Below are positions 12,301 to 23,600 of a stretch of DNA of 64,000 nt, in pieces. Location of the stretch: positions 88,575,489 to 88,639,488 of the forward strand of contig CM036162.1 in NCBI GenBank assembly GCA_020631735.1, read 5' to 3'. A model generated the notes under the pieces. It ran no database searches. It was not told the DNA's origin and saw nothing but the letters and a program-made list of their open reading frames with translations. A program made the translations under genes and the position numbers. Within the stretch, counting starts at the first letter, position 1, and every line of letters starts with the position of its first letter. This DNA comes from Saccharum officinarum. Lineage: Eukaryota; Streptophyta; Magnoliopsida; Poales; Poaceae.

Positions 12301-13020
12301 TAGATAAATGTATGGCCATTTAAAATTATTGCACACGGGGTTGTGTGGAAAATAAGATATTTATTATTTTCGGAATTAATTAATTTCATGGATAAAATAA
12401 TTCTAGAAAAGTCCAGAATTATTATTTAAGCCGCGAAAAATACTCCGAAAGCTTCGAAAATTCGGGGAAATTTTTCAGGGATATTAGGGAACATGAGGAA
12501 CCCAAATAAAGTATTTGGAGCTCATGATAAGATATTTTAGAGCATCTAAAAATTAGATAACGTTCGCAGAAAAGCGTGAACTAGCTCCAGAAAAAGCCAG
12601 AACAATTCCCGAAGAGTTCACTGAGATTGATTGACACATGAGGAACTGAAAAGAATAATTTGCGTGATAAAGAAAAGATTTTTGGAAACTCCCAATGAGA
12701 ACTTAAGATGAGAAACTAGGAATATTGATTGCGGAAAAGATAAAGACGTGCTGGAGAAGAATGATTGATCCACTAAACGTATTTTGAAAGACTTTGTTCG
12801 CTCTTAACATACAAGAGTTAACGAGCAAACATTACATCAAACAATAGCCCGTCAAATTAGTTTAAAAAATTTAAAGATTCTTATTATTTTTTTTATTTTT
12901 TTATAACTAATTGCTGCTATAATAAACTAAACTTAGGAAATTTTATCCGAATATTAAGACATTTATTTTATTTAGTGTTTCCAATGCACAATCTAAAATC
13001 AGAAATTTTGGGATGTGACA
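9362..13020 (-). mobile_element. solo LTR, chromovirus-type gypsy (minus orientation)
   Basis: It is bounded by TGTCACACCC and GGGATGTGACA, the TG...CA ends of an LTR. It is flanked by CACCA and CACTA, a 5-bp target duplication with one change; the intact MITE arm predicts CACCA. There is no gag or pol, no second LTR and no PBS, so it fits a solo LTR left by recombination. Long LTRs of this size are known for Tekay/Del-type chromoviruses. The family call rests on layout shared with 49839-54804, not on a database match. Confidence 0.65.
12187..12197 (-). promoter_or_regulatory. TATA box of the LTR promoter
   Basis: TATATATA-type sequence read on the minus strand within CCCTATATATACGTACC. It is followed on that strand by a sharp change to a leader-like stretch. 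This is the best candidate for the U3/R boundary of the solo LTR. Confidence 0.45.
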
Positions 13021-13443
13021 CACTAGATACGTTGCCTTAAATCCCTCCCCAGTGACAGTTAAAAAAAAGCAACTGCAAGGGCAATGTGGAAAACATCTGT
13101 ATCCCTTGGTCCATTCAAACAGATAAGGTTCGACCAAGGAAAACTTTTTTTAAGACCAGATACACGATCTACACCAAAAAGAAATATCCATGAATAATGC
13201 TACTGAGCCCTTTGGCTCATCAGCTCATGTCATACACCACGACTTGATCTCATCTCTTGTAGAAAAGTAGAAAGGTTTGGGGGAGAATCACCACACACCC
13301 ATTGTGGGGATGCCTTCGTATATATAGGGCCATGTACAAGTGCAATGCGTACAATATGCTAGCTATAAATAGACAATACGCTAGCTATATAATAAGCCTA
13401 ATACCTGCCCGCCGTCATAGCTGGAGGATCACGAACGCACAGA

Positions 13444-13903
13444 CTAGTCCAAAAATCCGAAAACAGCTTTATGAGGAGACCGGTCATGATGTCGGCAAAG
13501 GAGAACGCCAACTTGTCCCAGAGCCACCTTCTCGCGGACGAAGTGGATGTCGATCTCGATATGCTTGGTACGACGATGATGGACGGGGTTGGCAGTCATA
13601 TAGACAACGCTGACATTGTCGCAGTATACAATCGTCGCCAAGGGAACCGAGACATGCAGCTCCTGGAGGAGTTGTCGCAGCTAGCAGCACTCGGCCACCA
13701 CATGGGGCTACAGCGTGGTACTCCACCTCAGCACTAGAGCGGGACACCATAGTCTGGCGCTTGGACGATGAGGACACCAGATTGTCACCGAGAAAGACGT
13801 AGAAGCCAGAGGTGGAGCGGCGTGTGTTGGCGCAACCTGCCCAGTCAGCGTCAGAGTAGACGGTGAGCTGGCCGATGGAGAGAGACCCGGACTGCTGATA
13901 CAA
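13444..13903 (-). pseudogene. copia RNase H domain, frameshifted
   Basis: The first frame (from 13903) reads the copia RNase H core: [21 protein letters not shown] and [13 protein letters not shown]. The rest continues in another frame (13444-13641) with YCDNVS, NPVHHRRTKHIEIDIHFVRE and VALGQV. A frameshift lies between about 13740 and 13640. The 'LVSSSSKRQ' and 'EVEY' variants differ from the usual SWSSKRQ and EAEY. It is a remnant of the pol polyprotein and not functional. Confidence 0.85.
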
Positions 13904-13959
13904 TGTAGAAAGGTAGAAAGGTTTAGAGGAGAATCACCACACACCCATTGAGGAGGGTG

Positions 13960-14068
<109 letters not shown>

Positions 14069-14162
14069 CTACAAGATAGCTTATTTTGTAGCCAAGCCAA
14101 TGACCGAACCAGGCCTGTGCGCTTGCGCGCTTCTGCCTCCCTGGTCTGGCTCAGAATAATTA

Positions 14163-14404
14163 GGCCGCGTTCACTTGCCATGCATACCCAAAATATTTTC
14201 TCTTCCACCCGTCACATCGAATCTTTAGACGCATGCATAAAGCATTAAATGTAGGTAAAAAAATAACTAATTACATAGTTTGTCTGTAAAGTTTGAAACG
14301 AATCTTTTGAGTCTAATTAATCCATAGTTGGACAAATTTTACCAAATAACAACGAAAAGTGATACAGTAACTTTTCACCCAAATTTTCTCAACTAAACAC
14401 AGCC
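14163..14404. mobile_element. MITE, GGCC(T)TGTTCACTT family, copy A
   Basis: Starts GGCCGCGTTCACTTGCC and carries CACATCGAATCTTTAGACGC, TTTTGAGTCTAATTA and CAACGAAAAGTGATACAGTA. It is an inverted relative of copy B eight bases away, so the pair could form a large hairpin. Confidence 0.75.
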
Positions 14405-14412
14405 TTAGTAGG

Positions 14413-14654
14413 GGTGTGTTCACTTCGCGAAAAGTAGCTGAAAAGTTACTGTAGCATCTTTCGTTGTTCTTTGGCAAAATTTCTCCAATTATGGACTAAC
14501 TAGGCTCAAAAGATTCGTCCCGACATTTACAGACAAACTATGCAATTAGTTATCTTTTTTACCTACATTTAATGCTTCATGCATGCGTCGAAAGATTTGA
14601 TGTGATGGGTGGAAGAGAAAATATTTTGGGATGGGAGGGGAAGTGAACAAGGCC
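14413..14654. mobile_element. MITE, same family, copy B in inverted orientation
   Basis: Ends GAAGTGAACAAGGCC and contains, reversed, the landmarks of copy A (GTTACTGTAGCATCTTTCGT, CTAGGCTCAAAAGATTCGTC, TGCATGCGTCGAAAGATTTG). Close to the copy in intron 4 of the subtilase gene. DNA from 14655 to 15080 shows nothing else recognisable. Confidence 0.75.
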
Positions 14655-15079
14655 TAGATTCCCTTGCATGTTGCATGCGACAGTAAATTTGGAAAGTTAT
14701 TAATGCGTCCAATCATCACGGTGATTTTCGGTAAATGAGGCACTTCAGCGCTTCATGCATGCAAGTACACGACAATAGATTATGAACTTTAATTAATTTA
14801 TTTATTGTCCAGCCGCATGCAAATATTCTTGTTACGAGAAATACTAAGGTTACGAGAATACTATTGTCCACAAAAAATAGTAAAGAATATATTCTAGTAA
14901 ATAGGAATGGATTACGACCATGCTCATGTGTTACGAGAATCTGAGCATAGTGATGAGACCATTTTTGTCGTAAGTTGATTAAAGTAATTTGAATGTCTCG
15001 GACAAAATTAGCATTAGAAAGGATTTACCATAATTTCTTGAAGAAGTTATCATAATAATGCATATTTACGAAAATTTGT

Positions 15080-15300
15080 CCAGTTTGAAAATTACAGTTG
15101 TTTCATTTACCACAATTGTACTATCCAGTTACCATAGTTAATTTACTAAAATTGTATCACTAAGTAACCGCCATCTCATACAATCATCCAAATTGATTGA
15201 AATTACCATAACAAAGTCATCCAGTTACCAAGTCGAAATTACCACAATAGGTGTCATCGTGTTACCACAACTGAAATTACCACAATGGCGTCATAGCACA
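15080..15300. repeat. degenerate TTACCACAA/GTTACCA repeat
   Basis: About six diverged units combine (A)AATTACCACAAT and TCATCCAGTTACCA. Similar subterminal arrays occur inside DNA transposons. It stands just before the GC-rich island of the same element. Confidence 0.5.
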
Positions 15301-15379
15301 AAATACTTGAACATTCATCTCTTTGAGAAAGGAAAAAGATACGGCAACAAAAAGATACGCTGATGATTCACTGCTGTCT

Positions 15380-16420
15380 ACTATGAAGTTTCTTGGCATC
15401 CCAAGTTTCTTTGGCTTCGGCCAGCGACAACAAGGAGACGGCAGCGTGCTCGCCGGAGCTGCTCCTGTTGCCACCAGCAGTCCACAATGTGGCCGCAGCC
15501 GCAGACAGGGATCCTCCGCATCCCGCCTGCATCCCCGGAGTGCATGGGAGTGCTAGTCTGTGCTTTGGATCAGACAAAATAATTAAGCATACAAAAAGGC
15601 AAAGTGCGTTTAGCTGTAGGAATCCAAATGCACCATTCAAAAACTCGAAAAAGAATGAAGAAGCTAGCCGCCGCCGCCGCTGGGGCATCCCGAATTTGGG
15701 CTCGTGGTCCACGGGCGTCGGGCCGTCGCCGAGCCTCCTTGCGTCGCCAACAGAACGGTGCGGCCTCAGTGGCGCTGCACGGCCGCCGGTTGGGAATCGG
15801 GAGGGTGCGCCTGCACAGCCGCCGATTGGGGAAGATGGAGTTGATGTGCTGCCGCCTTCGGGAGGATGGAGATGTCGTCGTGGGTGGTGAAGGGAGGCCT
15901 GCCGCTGCCGGTGAGCGGAAGGCCGCCACTAGATGGGGATGGCCGGATGGGGAGCCGCGCGCGGCCAGGGGCCGCCGTGCCCACCGGTTGGCCGTGCCGC
16001 CGCGCCCATGGGAACGCAGCTCTGCGCGGGGAGGTCGAGGACTGGCTGCCATCGCCGCCAGGAAGGTGGAGGAACCGCCGCCTCGCCGGGAAGTTGGGGA
16101 TCCGCCACCGCGTAGGGAAGGTGGAAGCGCCGCTGCGACGGAGGTTGGCCGGCCGGGGCAGGGGCGCGCCGAGCGGGTGGCGTCGCCGCCACATCGACGC
16201 CGATCCGGCGGAAGGGGGGTGGCAACGCGGGACCCGTCAACACCGCAGCCCCAAATGCAGCGGCTCGCCACTCGCAGCGCAATGCTCGTCGGAGGTGTAC
16301 TGGATCCATGGCACCGGTTCTTGGAGAGCTCCGCATGTGAGGAGAGAGAAAGAAAATAGAAAAGGAGAGAGATGTCGGCAGGTAAGGCTGCATTGAGGAG
16401 CAATAAAGTAAGGGCATTGA
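15380..16420. other. GC-rich island with open frames on both strands, no recognised protein
   Basis: Long open frames overlap on both strands (for example 15604-16359 forward and 15570-16403 reverse). Their products are Arg/Ala/Pro/Gly-rich and low in complexity, as expected of high-GC DNA without stops. None matches a family I know. It may be a captured gene fragment, since plant DNA transposons often carry GC-rich gene pieces, but neither strand can be preferred. Confidence 0.4.
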
Positions 16421-16811
16421 ATCAGGTGCATGTATGTACAGTACTCCGTATCAGTGTGGAGGGGCCACGTCGAGCTCAGTCAAAACGGTGGCGTGATTTA
16501 TGTTGGGTGAATGGATGAGCCTGGTTTGTTGGGATGGTGTGCCTGTGTTTGGTCGGGCTCACCAGTTTTGGTCCGGCTACAAAATATAGTATTCTGTAGC
16601 TAGCTATAGCCTATCAATATATATATATAGCCTATATATATATATAATGCGTACAATGGGCTAGCTATAAATAGACAATACGCTAACTGTACAATAAGTC
16701 TTATATCTCTAACATCTCATATGGTGGTGACAAAGCAAGGTGATGCTCCCTAAACTACATATACATTTCTATGTTTCCAAATCCAAATCATGCTACCAGC
16801 ACGACTAAGGA

Positions 16812-17340
16812 TGTAACACCCCAGCCCATTAGTAGCCTGTAGTTGTGAAGTTGGCTCCTGTAGCCCAAGTGGCACATGTGGAGTTGTTATTGGTAGGTTT
16901 AGTACCACCTTATAAGTTTAGGAGGATGAGGGCCATCTTACAAGTCTTGTTGTTACAAACGTAGCACCTCCGTGTTAACCCGTTTACATGAAGCGAGAAC
17001 AAAAGTGTAACAGAGGTGCTATGCGTATGTAGGCCCGCTCCACATGCGAAGCTAGGCCATATAAGCAGTTTTTGGACACAGGGTATTACAGATGGTATCA
17101 GAGCATCAATCCTTGCTGCACGTTTCCGTGGAGGGGTGTACCAAGGGGTGGTTCTGAACGTCTACCACATATGTGGTGAGTTGTCGAGGGCGTCAGCCCT
17201 TAAGGGGGTGAATGTAACACCCCAGCCTATTAGTAGCATGTAGTAGTTGTGAACCAAGTGACACATGTGGAGTTGTTGTTGGTGGGTTCAGTACCACCTT
17301 GGAAGTTGAGGAGAATGAGAGCCAGCTTATAAGCCTTGTT
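16812..17340 (+). mobile_element. TRIM (miniature LTR retrotransposon), 3' LTR truncated
   Basis: LTR1 (16812-17090) runs from TGTAACACCCCAGCC to GGGTATTACA. Two bases later comes a PBS TGGTATCAGAGC. A 122-bp interior ends with a purine tract TTAAGGGGGTGAA, followed by LTR2 from 17213 (TGTAACACCCCAGCC again). LTR2 matches LTR1 for about 125 bp, then breaks near 17338. The element has no coding capacity and would depend on proteins of another retrotransposon. Confidence 0.85.
17093..17104 (+). promoter_or_regulatory. primer binding site (initiator tRNA-Met type)
   Basis: TGGTATCAGAGC, the standard complement of the 3' end of plant initiator tRNA-Met, placed two bases after LTR1 of the TRIM. 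Confidence 0.9.
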
Positions 17341-17387
17341 AAATGTACCACCTTGGAAGTTGAGGAGAAAAATGCTATTACGCCTTT

Positions 17388-17573
17388 GAACGAAGGACAG
17401 AGGGAGTATAATAGAAACTTGATATAATTAGATTTGTAAGCAATTATACTATCAAATGACCATAAGTTTATAAGTATAACAATATAATATAAAGTAAATG
17501 AATCATGAATGGTCAAAGTATAGTTTAGTAGACCTTGCTAAATGTGCCTTAGAAATTGGAATGGAAAGAGTAG
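17388..17573. mobile_element. Stowaway-like MITE remnant
   Basis: GGACAGAGGGAGTA at the left and TTGGAATGGAAAGAGTAGTA at the right resemble Stowaway termini. The interior is AT-rich. Both ends read in the same sense, so this may be two partial copies. No certain TA duplication. Confidence 0.35.
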
Positions 17574-17789
17574 TATCTACACTAAAGTAGTAATTACGCA
17601 TCATGTTCAGCCCAAAACCTACTGACATCTGATGGTGCCGCATCCGGCCTAAGTTAACGGAGAAGCTCAAGCCAGCACGCATACGCAGTAGTGAACGCCT
17701 GAACGGTGGACGGAGCCAGCTCTGGTGATCATCCCCACAACGTGGCGCCATGCACTCCTCTGTCCTGCCACGTTCCACTCTTCTCCTAC

Positions 17790-18172
17790 CACCCGGCAGG
17801 CGGTGCCGAAGCAATGGCGGCAAAGGAGGGGCTGGAGCTAGCGGTTGAAAATGGCTATGATCGTGTAATACTGGAGATCGATTGCTGCGGCTTAAAGAAT
17901 CTGATAGAGGACAACGCTGGTCTTAGGTCGTCTATTGGTGGTCTTTGTTTCGACATCACAGAGATAGGCAGGAGTTTTATTGATTTTCGAGTTGTGTGGG
18001 TGAGTAGGGATGCTAACTCGGTGGCCCATTGCTGTGCAAGCATGGTGTCGGCCACAGAACGCTCTCTTTTTTGGCTTGACTATTTTCCGGAATGGTTGTT
18101 GGGAATAGCAGCCGCAGATTGTACTCCTGTTACTGATTAATGAAAGATCTGTGATGCTCAAAAAAAAAAAAA
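17790..18172 (+). pseudogene. LINE 3' end: RNase H-like (RVT_3) domain, 3' UTR and poly(A)
   Basis: The reading frame to the stop at 18138-18140 encodes an RNase H-like domain of plant non-LTR elements: EAMAAKEGLELAVENGYDRV, LEIDCCGLKNLI, and the closing VSRDANSVAH followed by a WLDYFPEWL tail. A short 3' UTR (TGAAAGATCTGTGATGCTC) leads straight into 13 A residues, the mark of target-primed reverse transcription. Upstream parts (endonuclease, RT) are missing, so it is a 5'-truncated insertion. It ends about 90 bp before the PFK start codon, on the same strand. Confidence 0.85.
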
Positions 18173-18263
18173 CACGCTGGCGGTCGAGCACCGGAGCACG
18201 GCGCACCGAGCTCGCCCCGACTGACACCACACCCCAGTACAGAGTACACACCGTGACACGACC

Positions 18264-19682
18264 ATGGACAATGGCGAGATGCGCCTGCCGTCGTTCACGC
18301 TCCACAGCCTCCCCACCCTCGTGGATCACCTGGGCGGCGACCACGCCGCGAACATCCCCCATGACGCACCACCCGCTGTACCACCCTTCCCCGGCCTTCT
18401 TCATCTCCGCCACCGACGTCGTCCTCCGCGACATCCTCTTCGACGCCGCCTCCGCCACTTCCGACGGCGGCAGCGGCGGGCTCGCGGCCTACCACCGCGC
18501 GGGGCCGCGCCGCGAGGTCACGTTCGACCCGGCGCGCGTGCGCGCGGCAATAGTGACCTGCGGCGGGCTCTGTCCCGGCACGAACACCGTCGTCCGGGAG
18601 CTCGTCGTCGGGCTCTGGGAGCTCTACGGCGTGCGCGCCATCTTCGGCATCCGGAACGGGTACCGCGGGTTCTACTCCGAGGAGGAGGAGGAGCCCCTGC
18701 CGCTGGAGCCCGCGACGGTGCACCACTGGCACAAGGTCGGGGGCACCGTGCTGGGCACGTCGCGTGGCGGGTTCGACCTCGCTAGGATCGTGGACGCCAT
18801 CGACCGTCGCGGGTTCAACCAGGTGTACGCCATCGGCGGCGACGGCACGATGCGCGGGCTGGTGAAGATCTTCGAGGAGGTCCGGCGCCGCGGCCTCCCC
18901 GTGGCCGTCGCGGGCGTCCCGAAGACGGTGGACAACGACGTGGGCATCATCGACCGCTCCTTCGGGTTCCACACGGCAGTGGAGGCAGCGCAGCGCGCCA
19001 TCGCCTCGGCGCACGTGGAGGCCGAGAGCGCGGCCAACGGCGTGGTGCTCGTGAAGCTCATGGGCCGAGCGCGGGCCACATCGCGCTGCACGCCCCGCTC
19101 AGCAGCCGCGACATCGACTGCTGCCTCATCCCCGAGGAGGATTTCTACCTCCGCGGCGCCGGCGGGCTATTCGAGTTCCTGTACCGCCACCTCAGGGAGA
19201 AAGGCCACGCCGTGGTCGTCGTCGCCGAGGGCGCCGGGCAGCGCCTCATCCCGAGACCCGCCGACCAGCAGCAGCAGCACGACGAGTCCGGCAACCCGGC
19301 TCTCCTGGACGTGGGCGCGTGGCTCAAGGCCGAGCTGAGGGCGTGGTGGGCGGAGGAGCACGCCGGGGAGCTGCTCACGGTGAAGTACATCGACCCGGCG
19401 TACATGGTCCGCGCTGTGGCGGCCAACGCTGCCGACAACCTGTACTGCACGCTGCTGGCGCACTTGGCGATCCACGGCGCCATGGCGGGGTATACGGGGT
19501 TCGTGCCGGGGCCGATCAATGGCAACTACGGCTACGTCCCCGTGGCGGAGGTCGCCGAGGCGCGCAACCCCGTGGACACCAAGGACCACAAGTGGGCTTG
19601 GGTCAGGTCCGTCACGAACCAGCCCGACTTCGTCCGGAGCACGGAGGTGCAGGCCCTTCCTGGACTTTACAAGGCTATGTGA
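18264..19682 (+). pseudogene. ATP-dependent 6-phosphofructokinase, single exon, two frame breaks
   Basis: Phosphofructokinase converts fructose 6-phosphate and ATP to fructose 1,6-bisphosphate in glycolysis. Motifs in order: [18 protein letters not shown] at the N-terminus, [22 protein letters not shown] (about 18560-18590), the ATP-site GGDGT (18835-18849), catalytic PKTVDND (about 18919-18939), [17 protein letters not shown], and the C-terminal PDF. GGDGT with KTVDND marks the ATP-dependent plant type rather than the PPi-dependent enzyme. The N-terminus and last third are in one frame, but the middle (18361 to about 19065) is in another: +1 at a run of five C (18356-18360) and -1 near 19066. 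The two shifts cancel, so the overall length stays a multiple of three. Translation from the ATG at 18361 would avoid the first break but not the second. The bases are otherwise well conserved, so sequencing error or very recent decay are both possible. The C-terminus ends PGLYKAM. Confidence 0.85.
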
Positions 19683-20475
19683 TTTCCAGTCAAGTTGAGC
19701 GCCACGCCATAGATTTTTCCAAGTGCTGCTTCGATGTTCCTGCACTGTACTAGTACAAGGTTATCCTCCTTTATATAAAGGTGGCAAATGTTCAGTAGTT
19801 TACTGTGACCAGTGAAGTGGAGTGATTTTGAGCCTCACTACGTGACAAAAAATATTCAGAATCTATCTAATATAATCTAACATAATAATAAAAAGAAGGA
19901 ATCAATTTGCTATCATCACTGGGCTACTCGGTGTGAATCACCTATGCTGGAGACTTTCGTTGACCAGACCAAGCAAAGTTTTGGGCCCCCACACGCCACG
20001 CAAGCCGGCCGGCCCAGTCCACCAGCTTTGCCCTTTCCTCTTTGCAGTCGTGAATACCCAAAACGCCCTTCCCTCTCCCCCAACACGCAGTTTCTCTTCA
20101 CATGTGGTTTCATCACCTGATAATGCGCAGTCATCATCATTCGAGATTGGAACATTAAGCCACAAGCTCTGTCAGTCCGCACAAACAATATCTCTGCACA
20201 AGGTACAGAAACAAACCTACCCATCAATTCTCAAAAAAGACAGTGGCCCTAGCGTTTTGCACGAGTTCGACGACACCATCACCGCTCCAGCTGAAGATCT
20301 CCGCAAAGGTTTCCTTTTAATCAGCGTAATATCAGCCCAGGGGGGTGGCGGGATAACTGAAAGGCACGCCTACCCGCTTTGCTCACCAAAAAGGGGGCTT
20401 TTCGGGAAACAGAAAGCTCCACTACTTTTTGTTAGGACAAGACCCACCCCCATGCCATCCATCCTTGGGGCTGCC

Positions 20476-20483
20476 TATATATA
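20476..20483 (+). promoter_or_regulatory. TATA box of the subtilase gene
   Basis: TATATATA in CTGCCTATATATAACC, about 138 bp before the start codon. That leaves a leader of roughly 100 bases if transcription begins some 30 bases downstream. The 800 bp between the PFK stop and this box show no other gene. Confidence 0.65.
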
Positions 20484-20613
20484 ACCAACAATGCCGAAGC
20501 AAAAACGTCCACTCTGCACCAGCAATCCAGCATCGCAGCTCCTCACTCCATTGCCCGCTGCAATCTGTCAACAATAACCAGCTGTTAGTTAGTCCAAGCA
20601 CCAGCACAAGGAG

Positions 20614-23600
20614 ATGCATCGCCGTGCTCTTCTGTCTATCGCGCTGCTGATCACTTGTGCTCTGCAGCAGCCGGCCTCAGCTGCCAAAAAGGCGAGTAGA
20701 GTACAACTCACTGTTCTGGAGCTTTGACTCGCTGCTCGCTCTCTCTCGGTTGTCTTCACTGTTTCTGCTGAGTGCTGACGGAAAGCTGGATGCTGCTCTC
20801 CGCTCTCTTATGCAGTCGTACGTCGTCTACCTCGGCGGCCACTCGCATGGCCGGGCGGGCGCGGCGCTGGCGTCCTGCCGGGAGCGCGCCAGGAGCTCGC
20901 ACTACGCGCTCCTGGGCTCCGTCCTGCGCAGCGAGGCCAGGGCCAGGGACGCCATCTTCTACTCCTACACCCGCTACATCAACGGCTTCGCCGCGACGCT
21001 GGAGGAGGACGAGGCGGCGGAGGTGTCGAGTACGTGTCCTCTCGTGTTCGATCTCTCTTCTTCGGCCCTCGCCGTCGTCCCCCTTCTCTGATGCTACACT
21101 ACTGTGATTGTTCCGTGACGATGTCAGGACATCCGCGCGTCGTCTCGGTGTTCCCGAACCGAGGTCACCCGCTGCACACGACGCGGTCGTGGGAGTTCCT
21201 TGGGATGGAGGAGGAGGGTGGCCGGGTGAGGCCCAGCTCCATCTGGGCCAAGGCGAGGTTCGGCGAGGGCGTCGTCATCGGCAATCTCGACACCGGTAAC
21301 ACTCTCACCTCTTCGTGCTCATGATCTCTTCAGTTTTTCGTTGCACATGTGCCTCTCACTGGCCGAGATGTTGGAGATTAGAGCCACTGAACTAATACTA
21401 CTATAGATTAGTACTAGAACACTTCCAAAACAATCCTCTTCACCTTCATGCTTAAGGAAGATCGATGTGCATGGGTAAAGACCAAAAAAACAGTCCAAAT
21501 CCTGCTGCGCCAGCTCATCGACACATCACACAAGGCCAGCCCGTGTAAGTGTAAGCGAGGAGGAGTGCAGCAGCCAGCAGCGGCGACTGCCATGCTTCTG
21601 TGGTTCTGTTGGCTTGTGGCGCAGCCGCAAAGCGCGGCACGGCAGCGGGTGCAATCAGAATCTGCGCAGACGCAGACGCTGCTGGGGCTAGCTTGCGCTT
21701 CGCGATGAGTTTTGTTTGTGTGCCGGTGGAGTGGAGTGGAGTGGAGGGCGCAGCGCACCGCACGCAGAGGGATTGGAGTCTTCCGTTCCACTCCCGTCCG
21801 CTGCCTGCCGCGCCTTTCGTGGCTTTTCCACAGTTTTTTCTGGGGAGATTGTGGTTGTGGCTTCTCGGGCTCGGAGGAGCTGCTGCTGTGCAGCTCAAGC
21901 AATCGAGAGAGCTTGCTTGGATTTTACTGTAGGACAGGCAGTAGGACTGTAGCACGTAGGAGCAACAAACAAGAAACCAAACGTGGTGCTATCTTCGGCT
22001 CGTTGCTACAGTGTACTATGAGCTTGAGCTAGTACATAAAAGTAGACCTAGAGGAGGCTGACAAGCTCCGATGAGTAAGGCCTAGTCATGATTTAGCGTT
22101 TTGCAAACAAATACTTACAGGGCAATGGTACGGTACTTTCATGAATCATGATAAAGGGCTAGCATAGTAGCACTAGCATGTGAGATATTTTTTTTTTACC
22201 ATCAAGCATGTGAGATTGAGAAGCAACGTATACTCGTGAGAACCAACGTACTAAACGAGTACTCCGTAAAGGGCTAGTACATGTACGTGGCCGAGCTCGT
22301 GAAAGCAGGCAGAGGTGGCGGTCTTCAAAGCATGGAAAGGGCTTTTGCACGGCTGCGGCTGCCGCGGCCAGAGCCCAGAGGCGGCCAGAGTCGTACGTGC
22401 CCTCAGTCCCTGATGGCGCCACAGGCACGGTGGCTGGCAGGGCGGCAGCCGGCAGGGAATCCCGCATGTGGAGTCAAGTCCGATCCACCGGCTGGGGGCT
22501 GCTCCCCTCCCGCCGTCCCTCCGTCGTCTCCTTGTCCACACCCACCCCAGCTGCCGACTGCCGTGCCCCGTGGCCCGTGCGCGGGCTACGGGGGATAGAT
22601 TACAGTATTCGCGGGGCCATGCCCGCGTGCGACGAGATGATTAAACGAGGCCGTGATGCTCGTGCTCTTGTGCAGGGGTGTGGCCGGAGGCCGGCAGCTT
22701 CAGGGACGACGGCATGGGCCCGGCGCCGCCCGGGTGGCGGGGAATCTGCCAGGACCAGCAGGCCTCTGACGACGCGCAGGTTCGCTGCAACAGGTCTGTC
22801 TCCCCCCTCCGCCCTCACTCTCGCTGCATTGCTTTGCTTCGCTCGCAACCCATCCATGGCATTGGCATGGAGCCGTTGCCTCGGCCGCCGTGCGCTTCAT
22901 TAACCTGTGTGCCTTCTTCGTTGGCACCGTCGTGGCTACCTGCTACCCAGAGCAGTAAACAAACATCCGCGCCATTATCCTTAGCTTCTGGAGGTTGCTC
23001 CTCTGCTCATCGTGTCTCTTTAACCCGTGCGGCGTGGCAATGACAGTGTCTCTGTTCTTGGACTCGTGTTTGTCCTGGTTTGGTAGAGCACGGCATTGTA
23101 GAGCGTAAACTAAACAATAGGCGACAGAAGAGCCGCGTCGGTTTCAGAGACTTTGTTTAGGCTTGCTCTGCCAACTGCCTCTATTCAACTCCGACAGGCT
23201 TACCAAACTCGCTTACATGTACTCATCAGAAGACTCAGAAGCAAGGGAGACGCGCTAGTTGGCTCTTTACATGTACAGTGCTCACTTATACAAGTAGCTC
23301 TTTACATGAACCATTGACGCATGTTACTCCTGCCATTTACAAAATACTATGTGCCAGTTAAATTAAAATCTGAAAATGAGCCAACACCTTCCTATTGCTT
23401 AATCCACTGAAAACAACGATGTCTGGCAAGGTGGGGTTTTCAGATCTCCAACGTGTTCCGTGGGCTTAGAACATCTCTCAGCAGTCAGGAGGAAGTTACG
23501 CCTGATGGAGAAGGCGAGCAATAGGTGTAGAGGACCGTTAGTAGGTGGATGATGTTGATGGCAGGCGTCTAGGGTTTATGGCATTCAAACTAATGGAGAA

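Larger units (their letters stand above)
9107..13050. mobile_element. foldback MITE (about 280 bp) split by a solo LTR
   Basis: The left arm starts GGTGGGGGATTTAAATCCC then GGCAACGTATCTGGTGCAAA. Its inverted mate is in two parts: up to 9361 (GGAGAGGTTGGTTTACACCA) and from 13026 on (GATACGTTGCC then AAATCCCTCCCC). The arms are close to 100 bp with a short loop around 9235-9260. The 3.66-kb element at 9362-13020 inserted in the right arm. Without it, the two parts join into a continuous mirror of the left arm. Confidence 0.75.

Noticed and set aside
15570..16403. 277-aa reverse frame and 251-aa forward frame in the GC-rich island
   Set aside because: They overlap on opposite strands, are low in complexity and match no family; high GC removes stop codons by chance.
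18295..19014. 239-aa reverse frame opposite PFK
   Set aside because: Antisense shadow of a conserved GC-rich coding region.
21296..22675. Open frames in subtilase intron 3, for example 21414-21902 reverse
   Set aside because: Exons on both sides join perfectly across this interval and the frames have no recognisable domains.
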